A stretch of DNA of 64,000 nucleotides. Source: Ructibacterium sp965146665 (GTDB taxonomy: Bacteria; Bacillota; Clostridia; Monoglobales; Monoglobaceae). The notes under the pieces were generated by a model. It saw only the letters and a program-made list of their open reading frames with translations, had not been told where the DNA came from and did not search any database. A program made the position numbers and the translations under genes. Below, piece by piece: positions 7,757-18,120 of this stretch. The stretch lies in assembly GCA_965146665.1 (NCBI GenBank), contig CBCTHE010000010.1:1-64000 (forward strand), read 5' to 3'. Numbering within the stretch: the first letter of the stretch is position 1; each line of letters starts with the position of its first letter.

Positions 7757-9043
7757 CTAATTGAATAGCTTAATACCTCTTTCAATCAATATACTCTGCA
7801 ATTTTTTAACATCCAAAGCTGCTGGAGTTGTTTTTTCTTTAATGCAGAGTGCAGCGCCTGCTCCTGCCGCCTCTCCTGTGCACATACAGATATTCATAAC
7901 TCTATAAGATGCGTGGGCTCTGTGGGTGCCGCTGATACAGCGTCCGGCAGTATATAAATTTCTATTTACTAATGGAACCAATGCACGGTAAGGAATATCA
8001 TATTCCTTCGTTTGATATGGGCAGCCGTCTGTTTCACTTTGTCCAGCACCGACGGGATTATGAATATCAATAGAAAACTTACTTCTATGTACCACTGTAT
8101 CAGTATATATTTTTCCAGCAATCAAGTCCTCCGCAGTAAGAATATAATGTCCGACAACCCTTCTGCTTTCTCTTATGCCTACGATATCGGAGCTGTCTTT
8201 TATTTTTATATTCTCATATCCTTCAACGTTCTTTTTTAAAAATTCGACAACCATTAGCATTTGTTTTCTTAATTCTATCTGCGCTTTTGTATAGTCGTCC
8301 AAATCAAGTCCATTTATCTTATTCGCCTGTGTCGCATTAACAATTCTCTCTCCTTCGTTTACGGTTTTATAAAGCCGTACGATATTCACGCTTTCAGGAA
8401 GTTCTCCTGTCGCACATGCGTCTTTACAGAGCTGAAGATAACTTCCCTTTTTTAGCTTCGTATCCATTTCTTCATCTTCACATACCAATTCCTGACTTGT
8501 ATCTATTCCCGTGATAGTAAACATGATGGAAACTGGCTGTACAAGTCCATCGTCACGTCCAAATTCTATTCTTTCACCGGCTAAATAGGACAGTATACCA
8601 TCCCCGGTAGCATCAATAAATACTTTCCCAGTTACAACGCATAATCCATTTTGGTTGGATACAACTACTCCTTTTATTAAATTCTTTTCCTGTATAACAT
8701 CGGCTATTGAGGTATTAAGATATAGGGAAATATTGTACTGATCAACGAGCTCCATAAGCTTTACTTTAGTATATTCAACATCATGTCCTAGACGGGTATC
8801 CTGGCCATCCTTAATCAGTGTATTGATTTTATCAGCCATAGTATTTTTAATATACTTTCCCATTGTAGGCCCTACGTGTCCAACGGTAAGATTTCCTCCA
8901 ATAATTCCAGCCTTTTCTATAATCAGCGTTTTAGCGCCTTCCATCGCCGCAGAAATTGCGGCACATATTCCTGCGGGGCCGCCTCCTGCGATTACAACAT
9001 CAAATTTACCAATACAATTTAAATCCTTTATAAACCGATACAT
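7757..9043 (-). CDS. FAD-dependent oxidoreductase
   Basis: The 428-aa cytoplasmic protein has an N-terminal dinucleotide-binding motif (VVIAGGGPAGICAAISAA, about residues 16-33), then GGNLTVGHVGP, and a C-terminal FAD-binding segment (NLYTAGRCISGTHRAHAS). These mark the FAD_oxidored group of flavoproteins, common in carbohydrate-use clusters and mostly uncharacterised. It may oxidise or reduce a sugar or unsaturated uronate released by the lyases; that is inference from context. ATG 9043 was chosen because GGAG lies 9 nt upstream. It is the last intact gene of the operon, 115 bp after the cytoplasmic lyase. Confidence 0.85.
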   Translation of the reverse strand: MYRFIKDLNCIGKFDVVIAGGGPAGICAAISAAMEGAKTLIIEKAGIIGGNLTVGHVGPTMGKYIKNTMADKINTLIKDGQDTRLGHDVEYTKVKLMELVDQYNISLYLNTSIADVIQEKNLIKGVVVSNQNGLCVVTGKVFIDATGDGILSYLAGERIEFGRDDGLVQPVSIMFTITGIDTSQELVCEDEEMDTKLKKGSYLQLCKDACATGELPESVNIVRLYKTVNEGERIVNATQANKINGLDLDDYTKAQIELRKQMLMVVEFLKKNVEGYENIKIKDSSDIVGIRESRRVVGHYILTAEDLIAGKIYTDTVVHRSKFSIDIHNPVGAGQSETDGCPYQTKEYDIPYRALVPLVNRNLYTAGRCISGTHRAHASYRVMNICMCTGEAAGAGAALCIKEKTTPAALDVKKLQSILIERGIKLFN

Positions 9044-9158
9044 CGTACACCACTCCATTGTTATCAAATTTTCACCTATTAAACACACTCTCTGCGCACT
9101 GCCACGGCAGGCATAACCGTTACCGCTTTACATTGCACAAAGCTTATTCTGCTCTTTT

Positions 9159-10835
9159 TTAACCTTCATTGGCAATCAATTTTATAATCACTTTCATTTT
9201 TCTGAATGGCTTTATCACTTTTAGATCCAGCAGATAAACCGTGACTTTGCCTATAAAATTATTTTCATACGGTTCTTCACTCACCGTAAGCGCCAACTGC
9301 TCAGAATCAAATTTGAGACACAACCCTTTCCACATAATGCAACCCTTTTCAACTTGAGGTTTTTCAAACGATACAAACCGCTCAATCACCTCCGTCGGTT
9401 GATATTCGAGTTGGTAGCTGTCTGTAATACAAACGCTTTTATCCAATGTCGTAAACGTTCTGATCAAACTGCCTTGTTCGTCATATGCGCCTAAAATGTC
9501 CAATCTGAAAGTATCTCCATTCTGCAATACGCTGCGTGCCTTGTACTCATCTCCACAACGCTGTTCCTTGCCGTTAATTATGGGAACGCTGTGTCCTCGT
9601 GACGCATTGCCAAGTAAGGTATATCTTTTGTCCGAAAAATAATCTTTGGTATACACGCCAACGCCAATATCACACAAAACCTGTCTGCCGTATCTGCAAA
9701 CCAAAAAGCTGCCTACATCATTATGATTGTGCGGCTCGGCATTGCATCCGCCTTTTGCAGCAAAGGAATACCATGCATTCTCCCTGATAAACCACTGCGC
9801 ATCTGTAAAATAACAATTACATGCTAACTGTTCTTTTTCATTATCCTCCGGATTATAATACAAAAAACTCCGGACTAAGCTCGAAAATTTTGTTGTACGA
9901 GCCAACGGCAGCGCAAGCTCAGCAGGCGGCATTTTAACCATTGACCCATAAATCCGCTTTAGATAGTGCATCAGGGGTGCGCTGTACAGAGCTTGGGGCT
10001 GACTGTCGGCAAATGTAACCGCAATGCCGTCCTTTAGACACACCTTTTGGAAAAACATGGCGATATTTTTTATCTTTTGATCCTGAAATATTTTAAGCTT
10101 GTCTGGGTCAAACGTACTTTGGAGTTCCTGATACTGTACAAAAAAGCCAAACCCGTATATCCAATACGATACCCCTTCCAGACACGCCCCGTCGTTTCCG
10201 AACCCGCTTAAAAAACAGCGCATTGCCGCATCAATTCTCGCTTTAATAACCGGAAAAAGCTCTGGCGCCATGTACATGAACGTACCGGCAACCTGGCATC
10301 CGCAGACGGCGGCCCAATTATTTCTGGCATCCTCCCACCAGTAACAGCGCGTATGTAAAAAAGGCTGTATAATGCGTCTGTCAATCTCATATTTTACTCT
10401 GTCACATACGATTTTCGCAAGCTTGTCTCCCACCAGGGCATGAATCTCTGCCAGAGAATAAGCCGTTTCTGAAGAGAAGAGATCAATAAAAGTTGTCTGT
10501 TCTTCCAGTTTGTCTGTTTTAATATGCGCAGGCAAACTCCATGTATATTCATCACATATTGCCCAGATTACATCCTCTAAACGATATCGATATTTCTCTT
10601 CTCCATAGATCAAATACATCATGGCAGCAACGGAAAGCTGTTTTCGCTTCATAAAATAAGTGGCTCCATATACGCTTCTATCACCTGTTTCATAGAAGAG
10701 TTTGAATTCACTGTATGGCAGGATTTTGATCGGTTCATGATATGTATCATACAGCTCTGCCAGAGTCTCACGCATTGCGCAATATTTTTCTTCTGTTCTA
10801 ACACTTTCCCAAAACGCTTTGTCATAGGTCAGCAC
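9159..10835 (-). CDS. cytoplasmic heparinase II/III-family lyase
   Basis: The 558-aa protein lacks a signal peptide. It has the alpha-toroid of polysaccharide lyases (NNW at 172-174, EGVSYW at 220-225) and the beta-sandwich with the strongly conserved HNHND (369-373) and later ASRGHS. In this fold an Asn neutralises the uronate and Tyr/His act as base and acid to cleave by beta-elimination. Being cytoplasmic, it probably degrades imported oligosaccharides. The GTG start follows AAAGGAG with 9-nt spacing. Family members cut heparan, alginate, hyaluronan and other uronates, so the substrate is undetermined. It is separated from the upstream gene by a strong stem-loop. Confidence 0.88.
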   Translation of the reverse strand: MLTYDKAFWESVRTEEKYCAMRETLAELYDTYHEPIKILPYSEFKLFYETGDRSVYGATYFMKRKQLSVAAMMYLIYGEEKYRYRLEDVIWAICDEYTWSLPAHIKTDKLEEQTTFIDLFSSETAYSLAEIHALVGDKLAKIVCDRVKYEIDRRIIQPFLHTRCYWWEDARNNWAAVCGCQVAGTFMYMAPELFPVIKARIDAAMRCFLSGFGNDGACLEGVSYWIYGFGFFVQYQELQSTFDPDKLKIFQDQKIKNIAMFFQKVCLKDGIAVTFADSQPQALYSAPLMHYLKRIYGSMVKMPPAELALPLARTTKFSSLVRSFLYYNPEDNEKEQLACNCYFTDAQWFIRENAWYSFAAKGGCNAEPHNHNDVGSFLVCRYGRQVLCDIGVGVYTKDYFSDKRYTLLGNASRGHSVPIINGKEQRCGDEYKARSVLQNGDTFRLDILGAYDEQGSLIRTFTTLDKSVCITDSYQLEYQPTEVIERFVSFEKPQVEKGCIMWKGLCLKFDSEQLALTVSEEPYENNFIGKVTVYLLDLKVIKPFRKMKVIIKLIANEG

Positions 10836-10861
10836 GGCAGTCCGCTCCTTTCTTCTTTGCT

Positions 10862-10896
10862 AGAGGGGCAAACGCACAAATTGCGTTTGCCCCTCT
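10862..10896. other. perfect 15-bp intercistronic stem-loop
   Basis: AGAGGGGCAAACGCA pairs perfectly with 10882-10896 around a 5-nt loop. On the minus strand there is no T-run after the stem, so it is unlike a simple terminator. It lies between the secreted-protein genes and the two cytoplasmic enzyme genes and could stabilise the upstream mRNA or lower read-through. Confidence 0.6.
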
Positions 10897-10910
10897 CCAT
10901 AAGTTAATAA

Positions 10911-13900
10911 TTATTCTGCAATCTGCTCTTTGAACGGCCGAATTGGTTTCAAATCACCGAAGGAATTCAGCAGCATTGCTTTCATTTTGTTTCCGCGTGC
11001 GGGCGTCAATTCCACTGAAATCACATTATCAGCTACATCAGAACTCATATGGACCGAAAGCAAACGCTCCTCATTGTATTCTGCAAATATCAGCACAGCC
11101 CCATCCGGTAAATCATCTGCTTCAATCGAAGCGGTATAGGCAGGGCCGTTTTTTATGATCTGAATCTGGGAAACAGGAGGGACTGTTTTAAAGGCGATAT
11201 GAAAAACATCCGCTAGCATAGTTCCGCTGAATACATACACCTTATGAGCCTCTTGAACATTCCCAGCCGGCTCATCACCGTTCTCATCTAAAACATATGC
11301 CTCCAAGCCGTCATGTACATGGATCCCGGATTTTAAAGCTTCCACTGTTGTCCCCTCCGGCACATGAATCGTATCATCAAACAGCTCATATGGCTCATTT
11401 ACCGTAAGACCGAGAAATTCTTCCGCAGTATTGGAAAATCTCAACTTCCCGTTTTCCTTACAGGCATAAACTGTTGTCACCGTGTCTAATAAATCGGATT
11501 CGTATGTATAAGCAATCTTGGCAATTTTAAAATCCGTACCGCCGCTCACCACCAGCTTATTGCCCTCAAACGCAAAGCCATCGCCTTCTGCGCTCCATAC
11601 GCCAAGACCGCTTTCCTCCTCTGCCGCAACACCGTTGTACAGGACGGCCGTAAGAGGGATCGCCGCGCCGCTTGTTACATCAGTCTCTTCAGGCAAATTG
11701 ATTATATGGTAATTGGGCGCAGTGTTGTAAACCTCAAAATCATATACAGTAAAATGCCCCAAAGGTATCTCATCGGGTTTGGTCTCCTCATAATCAGTCC
11801 GTGATATCGCTTGATTCACCAGTCCAATGTACCGGCATTCCTGTGGACCGCTGTCAAAATATCTCGTTATTTCCTTATCGCTTATCACATGATTCTGCGG
11901 GTAATCAGGATTTATCTCCGCCTTTGCCGATCGTCCAGACCAGAGCAATGTTCCGTTTTTTAGAGAGGTCGTATAGGGAGAAAGATAGGGCAAGGTATAG
12001 TTGTTTGATTCCTCTTTGAATGCAACATCAGGCGTCGCCGGCGGCTCCACTGGAACATTCTCTCTCGTCTCAAGACTATTGCTTCCAGCTATCACCAGTG
12101 AATCACTATTTAAAATATTTCCAAGCTTTACTCTGAAATAGTTGATTTTATGAGCCTCTCCCATATCATATCTGGCCTGGGCTGAACCACGTGAATGAGT
12201 GCCGGAATCCCATTCTGTGTCACTGTTCCCGTCAACCGCCGCTCCTACTTTTTTGTCTGAGACCTGCCATCCATTTTGTGTCCAGCCGATTTTATTTAAA
12301 AGAAGATCCTTTTTCTGATTCAGCAAAACCGTCACCTCAGCGGAAGCCGTCTCTGTGGGTTCCATCGGTTTGCAAACCAGAGTGAACGAAGGTGCCGTCA
12401 CGGAGTTGCTGACCGTGAAGGAACCAAGGGAAGAATTGGTCAGTTCAACGCCGGCCACAGGTTCCTTAAGACTCCATATAAATTCCTTTCCCTCGAGCTT
12501 CTCCCCATCGCGTCCATAGGCATTCACCCCAGGATAAAAGGTGGAAACAGAATCCTGTTCCTTGTTTGTCATAATAAAGTCAGGTACATCTGTAATTTCG
12601 ATTCCAATGATTTCTCGACTGGTGATTGTAATTTTCTTCTCCGCATATACAGTATTATAATTCTCAGAGTTCACCTCTGCCTTGACCTGAAGCACTATGT
12701 CCCCAGCAACGGGGGCCTTGGGCGTAATGATGCCTGCTTCAGCATCAATGACCACCTTATCGCTGTCGCCGCCGGTAATGGACCATTTGAGTCCGCCAAA
12801 ACTGCTGTCGAGGACTTCATCTCCGTCTACATCCAGAATGACCCCCTGCAGGGCAATCGGATTAACACCCGACGCCGTACAGATATCATTGTTGATCATC
12901 ACTTTGTGCGGCGTCACATAATAAAGCTCAAATTCAGCGGTTGAGGCTAAATAGTAACCGGTTTTGCCTTCAGGATTATTCTCTGTTACAGCATTATGCG
13001 TGGTTAAATAATTGAATTTAAACCCTGCATACCGATCATTGGTCGCCGAGAATGAGAACGCCTGTCTCGCATCAGGTTTATCAACTGTGTCACGATTTGC
13101 ATAGATCGGACGTTTTGGCGTTTCAAAAACGTCGCCTTGCGGGGAAGGATTGCCGTTTAAATTTTTCATCTCTGGTGCATGATAAACACACAGCTCGTCA
13201 GTATTCCAGCCATAGGCATAGTAGACCGCCTTGTTATATGTGGGAATCGGCGTCCTTGTCTGATCCTTTTCCGGATCCCGCAGACTGACGTTTGAAGTCT
13301 GTGGCGTCCAGATTTTTCCAAGGTCAAACGCTCCGTTTACTCCGTTTCCCGCAGTTCGGTTCGTATGCCCTACACCGTTTGCATTTGTAATCCCATCATT
13401 GACTTTCATGAACTTTCCATAATCGTTCCCTCTATATGTAGTTCCAAACGCTGTGTAGCGGTTATAATTTTTTGACTTATACGAAGGCTGTGCAGCTGGG
13501 TCTACATAAACATAATCCGGGTCGGGTGCGTAAATTTCCAGTTCATAAACCCGGACCTGAGCGTCTGTTGTGTAGAAACGAACATAGCGGGTCTTTACGG
13601 TTTTAAATTTATCATCCACAGTAAACAGGTCATTTTCGAATTTCTCCGCGCCTGGAATATCAGCCCATGTCTCTCCATCCGTACTGCTTTGGAGGCAAAA
13701 ATTCTTTACCGGATTTGACATATGGTCTTTATTCCAAAAACCGGCATACAGAATGTATCCGCCAATTTCTTTTTCAGCTCCCAAGTCAATGGAAAGCCAG
13801 TGACCTCCGGCTGTATTCTCACTGATCCAGCGTGAATCTGCATTCTCAAAGTTTTTATCCCCATCAAAGGCATGAGACGGTACAAAAGTCTGGTATGTCG

Positions 13901-14063
13901 TATCTGCCTGTGCCGTGCCGCCGCACCCGGCAGCAAGATTGGGCCCCACTTGTCCCTCTTCCGCAAACACAGCAGGCACAGCGGAAAATAACACCGTAAA
14001 AATTGCAAGAACAAGCAATGATGCCAAACCTTTGCGTACAATAGCTGAAGTGCTTCGATTCAT
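10911..14063 (-). CDS. secreted discoidin/Ig-like protein
   Basis: About 1050 aa with a signal peptide (LASLLVLAIFTVLFSAVPAV, cleavage near FAEEG). A first F5/8 type C (discoidin) domain at about 40-180 contains WLSIDLGAEKEIGGYILYAG. Ig-like segments follow (GVILDVDGDEVLDSSFGGLKW and onwards). A second discoidin-like module at about 610-770 holds TQNGW, AAVDGNSDTEWDSG and YFRVKLGN. No catalytic domain is evident. Such modules bind sugars, so a glycan-capture role is likely. ATG 14063 follows AGGAGATG; an in-frame ATG six codons earlier lies before that site. It has no SLH or LPXTG anchor, so it may be released or bound indirectly. Confidence 0.8.
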   Translation of the reverse strand: MNRSTSAIVRKGLASLLVLAIFTVLFSAVPAVFAEEGQVGPNLAAGCGGTAQADTTYQTFVPSHAFDGDKNFENADSRWISENTAGGHWLSIDLGAEKEIGGYILYAGFWNKDHMSNPVKNFCLQSSTDGETWADIPGAEKFENDLFTVDDKFKTVKTRYVRFYTTDAQVRVYELEIYAPDPDYVYVDPAAQPSYKSKNYNRYTAFGTTYRGNDYGKFMKVNDGITNANGVGHTNRTAGNGVNGAFDLGKIWTPQTSNVSLRDPEKDQTRTPIPTYNKAVYYAYGWNTDELCVYHAPEMKNLNGNPSPQGDVFETPKRPIYANRDTVDKPDARQAFSFSATNDRYAGFKFNYLTTHNAVTENNPEGKTGYYLASTAEFELYYVTPHKVMINNDICTASGVNPIALQGVILDVDGDEVLDSSFGGLKWSITGGDSDKVVIDAEAGIITPKAPVAGDIVLQVKAEVNSENYNTVYAEKKITITSREIIGIEITDVPDFIMTNKEQDSVSTFYPGVNAYGRDGEKLEGKEFIWSLKEPVAGVELTNSSLGSFTVSNSVTAPSFTLVCKPMEPTETASAEVTVLLNQKKDLLLNKIGWTQNGWQVSDKKVGAAVDGNSDTEWDSGTHSRGSAQARYDMGEAHKINYFRVKLGNILNSDSLVIAGSNSLETRENVPVEPPATPDVAFKEESNNYTLPYLSPYTTSLKNGTLLWSGRSAKAEINPDYPQNHVISDKEITRYFDSGPQECRYIGLVNQAISRTDYEETKPDEIPLGHFTVYDFEVYNTAPNYHIINLPEETDVTSGAAIPLTAVLYNGVAAEEESGLGVWSAEGDGFAFEGNKLVVSGGTDFKIAKIAYTYESDLLDTVTTVYACKENGKLRFSNTAEEFLGLTVNEPYELFDDTIHVPEGTTVEALKSGIHVHDGLEAYVLDENGDEPAGNVQEAHKVYVFSGTMLADVFHIAFKTVPPVSQIQIIKNGPAYTASIEADDLPDGAVLIFAEYNEERLLSVHMSSDVADNVISVELTPARGNKMKAMLLNSFGDLKPIRPFKEQIAE

Positions 14064-14108
14064 AATTACATCTCCTATCATTTTTATTTTCTAACGTATC
14101 TACAACAT

Positions 14109-17100
14109 TCACCAATCCGCAAGGGGCACCAGGTCAAATTTCGCCCCGCCGCCCAACGTGAATTCTACCGCATAAACGGTATCCTTCACAGGAATATCTT
14201 TTTTATCCCAATGTATCACAAGTTTGGAAACACCCGGGTTCGTCCCCTGTCCTGGAAGCTCCGGTGTCGTTGGCAAGGGTGTTGCCCGCATACTAGAAAA
14301 CTTCGCGTTTTCATCTCCCAACAGTCTGGCTGTTATGGTGATACCGTTCATTGTCAGCGCAGCGCTTCTTGCGTCAGCGCTGATTTTTATCTTTGCCTTT
14401 GTGTGCATAAACCAATACATTTCCGACTCCTCTGTCAGATGAACTTCATCCTGAATCAAAAGCGTATTGCTGTCTTTTGACACCTTAAATCCACGCTTTA
14501 TATCAATGCCTGTATACCCGTCGTCAAGCCCCAGATCCTGATACATAGGCGTCAGGTCAATAATTGCATGCCGCTGCTCTTCATTTTCACAAAAGACCGT
14601 AATCGGAGCTTTCGCTTGTTTCCTCTGTCCCGGATCCGCAGAGGGATTGATAACTAGGGTATTATGTCCTTCTGCCCTTTTTTTGTACTGTCTGGTCTCC
14701 GTATCATCGTCAGTTATGTTATAGCTGTCGCGGCCAAGCTCGTAAGCAAACCTTTGTCCGCCCATGTCAAACACAAAACCTCCGCCGTCAAAATGATGAT
14801 GGCTGGCAGATGTATCCGCTCCTTTGACTGCGGCAAACATGCTGTCTTTTTCCCATCCATTGTGAAACGCGGCAACAGGAATATTATCGTAGAAAATATC
14901 ATTCTGCAACATTGGAAGGACATCGCTGTGTACCGGCGGCACATACCACAATAGATCCAGTATGCTGCTTTCAAGGTGATATTCGTTCATGTTTCGGACA
15001 CGGAGATTGGTAAGCGCCGGGTCATTGAATCTGTCAGCCAGCCAGAATTCAACAGGCGGATTGTCCTGTCTGGTTGTGGTATCGGCAAAATTAAAGGTCA
15101 GCCCCGAGCCTGTCAGCATGGCAGAATAATAGCGTGTCATGGAAAAACCCGGAAGATTGTCATAGCCCCAATATCGACCGGTTGAAAATTCAAGAGCATC
15201 TATAAGCTGTGCGACAAATCTCGTTGCGACAGACCAATATGCTGTCCCCTCTATCCATGCGCCAGCTGGTGCATATGCTCCGAGCATTTTCTCCAAGCCC
15301 TCCATTCCCCTTTCAATCGCATATGCTGCAGCGCCTTTGCTGTTTAAATCCTCTGACATGGAAAGAACGCAGGACAAGACGCCGTTTTTAATCCAGGCAT
15401 TCCAGTTACTTGTGGAGACAGACCACCCCTTTCCCTGGCGGATTGATTGTACAAACGGAGCCAATCCCTTTTCTTCAAACGCCTTTACCATAATCCTTTT
15501 TTGCGCCTCAGTCAGGTAATCATAGAACCAGTCATACCCTATGGCAAATGCCAGACACATCTCCCCAACATCTAAAAAATGAGCAGGATGCCAGTCAGAA
15601 AAGCCCGCTGCATTCTCAAGTTCAGCCCACGCACGCGCGGCATACTGTTCCTCACCAGTCAGTTTGTATACAAGGCCCAGCGCCATAACCCTGTCACACA
15701 CTTCCTCACTTACCGCCAGCAATCTGCCGCTGATTACCTCATACTCCCGTACAGGCTCGCTGAGATAGACCTCTGCTTGTTCTGCAATCTTTTCATACCA
15801 CGCTTTCACCATACTGTCAGCTGCAATCAAATCCGCAACTCGGTCAAATACATCCTGGTTTGCAAGAATACGCGGCCTTGCACCAAGGTTGTTTACAGCA
15901 CTTAATATTTCCCGGCCAAAGGGACGGTCATAATAAAGCACCTGCCTTAGGCTGTCTGCCGCAATACCCAGCGGTGCTTCGAAAATCGTCAGAACGCCCT
16001 CGGTATATTCCAGTTTTTTACCCATCAGTTCTGCCAGATCGGGCGCCGGCATATAATCCTCTGACGGCAGCGCATCATAGCCTAAAATCAGCGCCAGCAC
16101 TTTGGGAATATAGAGTACGCCATCCTCCTCTTTCGGCGCTGTACCAAGGCGCACTCGGTCGCCGTAAAGCAGAACCGTGTCATAATCAACCGCCATAACG
16201 ACAGCATTGTTTGCCGCGGCTTTTGCGGCCCTGTGTGCATCGTCTACGGGTGTTCTCTCAAAATAATCATAGTTGTTTTTCGCCGCCGTGCAGTTTATTC
16301 TTGTACCCGTATAGCATCTTAGATATTCCATCTCAATTTGGAGAGCCTTTTGGGCTCTTATACCAATAACCTCTATTTCCCCAATCCGCTCCAGACTGAT
16401 TCTCGTTTCATCATTGATTATGCAAAGGTTCTTTTCACGGTTCACAAGTGCAGAAATAGATTTCACATCTTCTGGTTCAATACGCCAGGAGATCTCCGCA
16501 TCGTTCTGGTCGCGAAGGTAAATTTCCGAGGGTACATTGACAGCCAATTTCATGTCTAGGACAAAGCTTTCACCAACTGGCTCCGGCATCCGTACCCATA
16601 TACCGTCCCGATCCACAGAAGCGGCCATTCCTCTGTTGGTCAGAACAACGCTCCCATTTTTCCGGTAAAAACCCGACAGACTTTCGCTGTTTGCAAAGTT
16701 TTTTTCTACAAGAACTACATTTTTCTCTGCCTCGGGTTGGCTGCCCGGCATCCATTTGTTCGCTACAGGGCGCTGATTTTTGTCCCAGCAAAAAATTGAC
16801 ATGCCTTTGTTATCTCCAGAATCAACATAGAATTCCACGGTACTGTCTGCTCTTGCGGCATCCATCACGGTAAGTGTGTCATTACAGTAACCAGCAACTA
16901 TCAGGGTATGCTCTGGGGTTCCGTTTTTCACGGCTGCGCTGTACTGGCCCGGCAGCTCTAAACTGCTGACTTCGCGCATAAGGCTGTCATAAACCTTGAT
17001 AAAATACGGTGCGGCAGCAACCTTCTTCTCCGAATGAAGAAGCGTATTTCCATCGGAGTATACCGCTGTGATAAAAACATTTCCCCTCTCGGCTGTACTT

Positions 17101-18080
17101 TCCACCGTAAGCACATTATCTGAGAACGTTACGCCCTCACACTCGGTTACTTCCCATCTTACGCAGTCTGCCGGCACATCAATTCGCTGACCTATCGTAT
17201 CGTATACGACGGCATCAATTCGGTATTGGATATTTCCCTCCGCAGGAATTTCAATTTCCGGCGGAACGCCAAGAATTCTCAAATCACCGGGCAGCGTATA
17301 AAACAACGACAATTCATTTAACTGAAACGGTATTTTCCCCGCGCTTTCAACATTGGTGGAAAAGAGCAGATATTTCATGGTATTTTCAGGGAGACTGATG
17401 TACTCAACCTTTTCATAGTTCGGCGCGGTCCGGTAATAGAGCTGTACTGGATTTTTGAGCATTGGTTCGGCGGCAGCTCCCGAAGCGGGCGGAGCTTCGG
17501 AAGCCATCTCCTCCGATGCGGCAAGCTGGATACCTGCCGAATTTGCAAAGCCGTCGAAGTCCAGCTTCATCTTGTTGTACCTGACGCCATTCGTATCAAT
17601 GCAAAGCTTCGCAATGCTGCTTGCCGGCTGAACTCCCGTATCCCAAAAGGTTTCCCCGTCGCCGTCGACAGCATTCTGCGGTATGCCGGCATCCCAACCG
17701 TTGTGTGTCCACACCTTCGCTCCCTGTATCAAGCTGTGCTCGCCGATGTACACGGTTTGCGCCGCAGAATATCCATCAATCGTGCACTTCACAGTAAAAT
17801 ATGTACCGCAAAGCTTGGGCGTAACTGTAAGGATACCCGCGCCGCTGATATCTGCACCTTCCGCCTCCTCGGCCATGCTCCATACCGCATCCGGTCTGTA
17901 AACACGATTGATATATCCTTGAAGCGTATACTGCGCGTCGCTCTCTTCCGGCTGTTTTATTGTGTTCGGCAGTCCCTCTATTGTCACGGCGGGCTTTGCG
18001 GCGAATACATACAGAGCGGACAGGCTGCACAACAAGACACATAACAGCACCGTGCATATACAGCGAACGATTATTCTCAT
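14109..18080 (-). CDS. very large secreted heparinase II/III-like lyase (1)
   Basis: About 1323 aa with a signal peptide (VRCICTVLLCVLLCSLSALY). An N-terminal discoidin-like module contains HNGWDAGIPQNAVDGDGETF and is followed by Ig-like repeats. A stalk-like domain near 650 (VLLYGDRVRLG...LYIPKVLALILGY) precedes the alpha-toroid (SNWNAW near residue 890, EGTAYW). The beta-sandwich carries HHHFDGGGF near 1093 and AEGHNTLVI. It is far longer than single-domain lyases of the fold. ATG 18080 has GGGGG eight bases upstream; GTG 18089 and ATG 18086 are also in frame. It is a paralogue of the next upstream gene and should cleave the polymer outside the cell. Confidence 0.85.
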   Translation of the reverse strand: MRIIVRCICTVLLCVLLCSLSALYVFAAKPAVTIEGLPNTIKQPEESDAQYTLQGYINRVYRPDAVWSMAEEAEGADISGAGILTVTPKLCGTYFTVKCTIDGYSAAQTVYIGEHSLIQGAKVWTHNGWDAGIPQNAVDGDGETFWDTGVQPASSIAKLCIDTNGVRYNKMKLDFDGFANSAGIQLAASEEMASEAPPASGAAAEPMLKNPVQLYYRTAPNYEKVEYISLPENTMKYLLFSTNVESAGKIPFQLNELSLFYTLPGDLRILGVPPEIEIPAEGNIQYRIDAVVYDTIGQRIDVPADCVRWEVTECEGVTFSDNVLTVESTAERGNVFITAVYSDGNTLLHSEKKVAAAPYFIKVYDSLMREVSSLELPGQYSAAVKNGTPEHTLIVAGYCNDTLTVMDAARADSTVEFYVDSGDNKGMSIFCWDKNQRPVANKWMPGSQPEAEKNVVLVEKNFANSESLSGFYRKNGSVVLTNRGMAASVDRDGIWVRMPEPVGESFVLDMKLAVNVPSEIYLRDQNDAEISWRIEPEDVKSISALVNREKNLCIINDETRISLERIGEIEVIGIRAQKALQIEMEYLRCYTGTRINCTAAKNNYDYFERTPVDDAHRAAKAAANNAVVMAVDYDTVLLYGDRVRLGTAPKEEDGVLYIPKVLALILGYDALPSEDYMPAPDLAELMGKKLEYTEGVLTIFEAPLGIAADSLRQVLYYDRPFGREILSAVNNLGARPRILANQDVFDRVADLIAADSMVKAWYEKIAEQAEVYLSEPVREYEVISGRLLAVSEEVCDRVMALGLVYKLTGEEQYAARAWAELENAAGFSDWHPAHFLDVGEMCLAFAIGYDWFYDYLTEAQKRIMVKAFEEKGLAPFVQSIRQGKGWSVSTSNWNAWIKNGVLSCVLSMSEDLNSKGAAAYAIERGMEGLEKMLGAYAPAGAWIEGTAYWSVATRFVAQLIDALEFSTGRYWGYDNLPGFSMTRYYSAMLTGSGLTFNFADTTTRQDNPPVEFWLADRFNDPALTNLRVRNMNEYHLESSILDLLWYVPPVHSDVLPMLQNDIFYDNIPVAAFHNGWEKDSMFAAVKGADTSASHHHFDGGGFVFDMGGQRFAYELGRDSYNITDDDTETRQYKKRAEGHNTLVINPSADPGQRKQAKAPITVFCENEEQRHAIIDLTPMYQDLGLDDGYTGIDIKRGFKVSKDSNTLLIQDEVHLTEESEMYWFMHTKAKIKISADARSAALTMNGITITARLLGDENAKFSSMRATPLPTTPELPGQGTNPGVSKLVIHWDKKDIPVKDTVYAVEFTLGGGAKFDLVPLADW

Positions 18081-18120
18081 AAGCATCACCCCCTTTACCT
18101 GTTCAATGATTCCTGCACAG

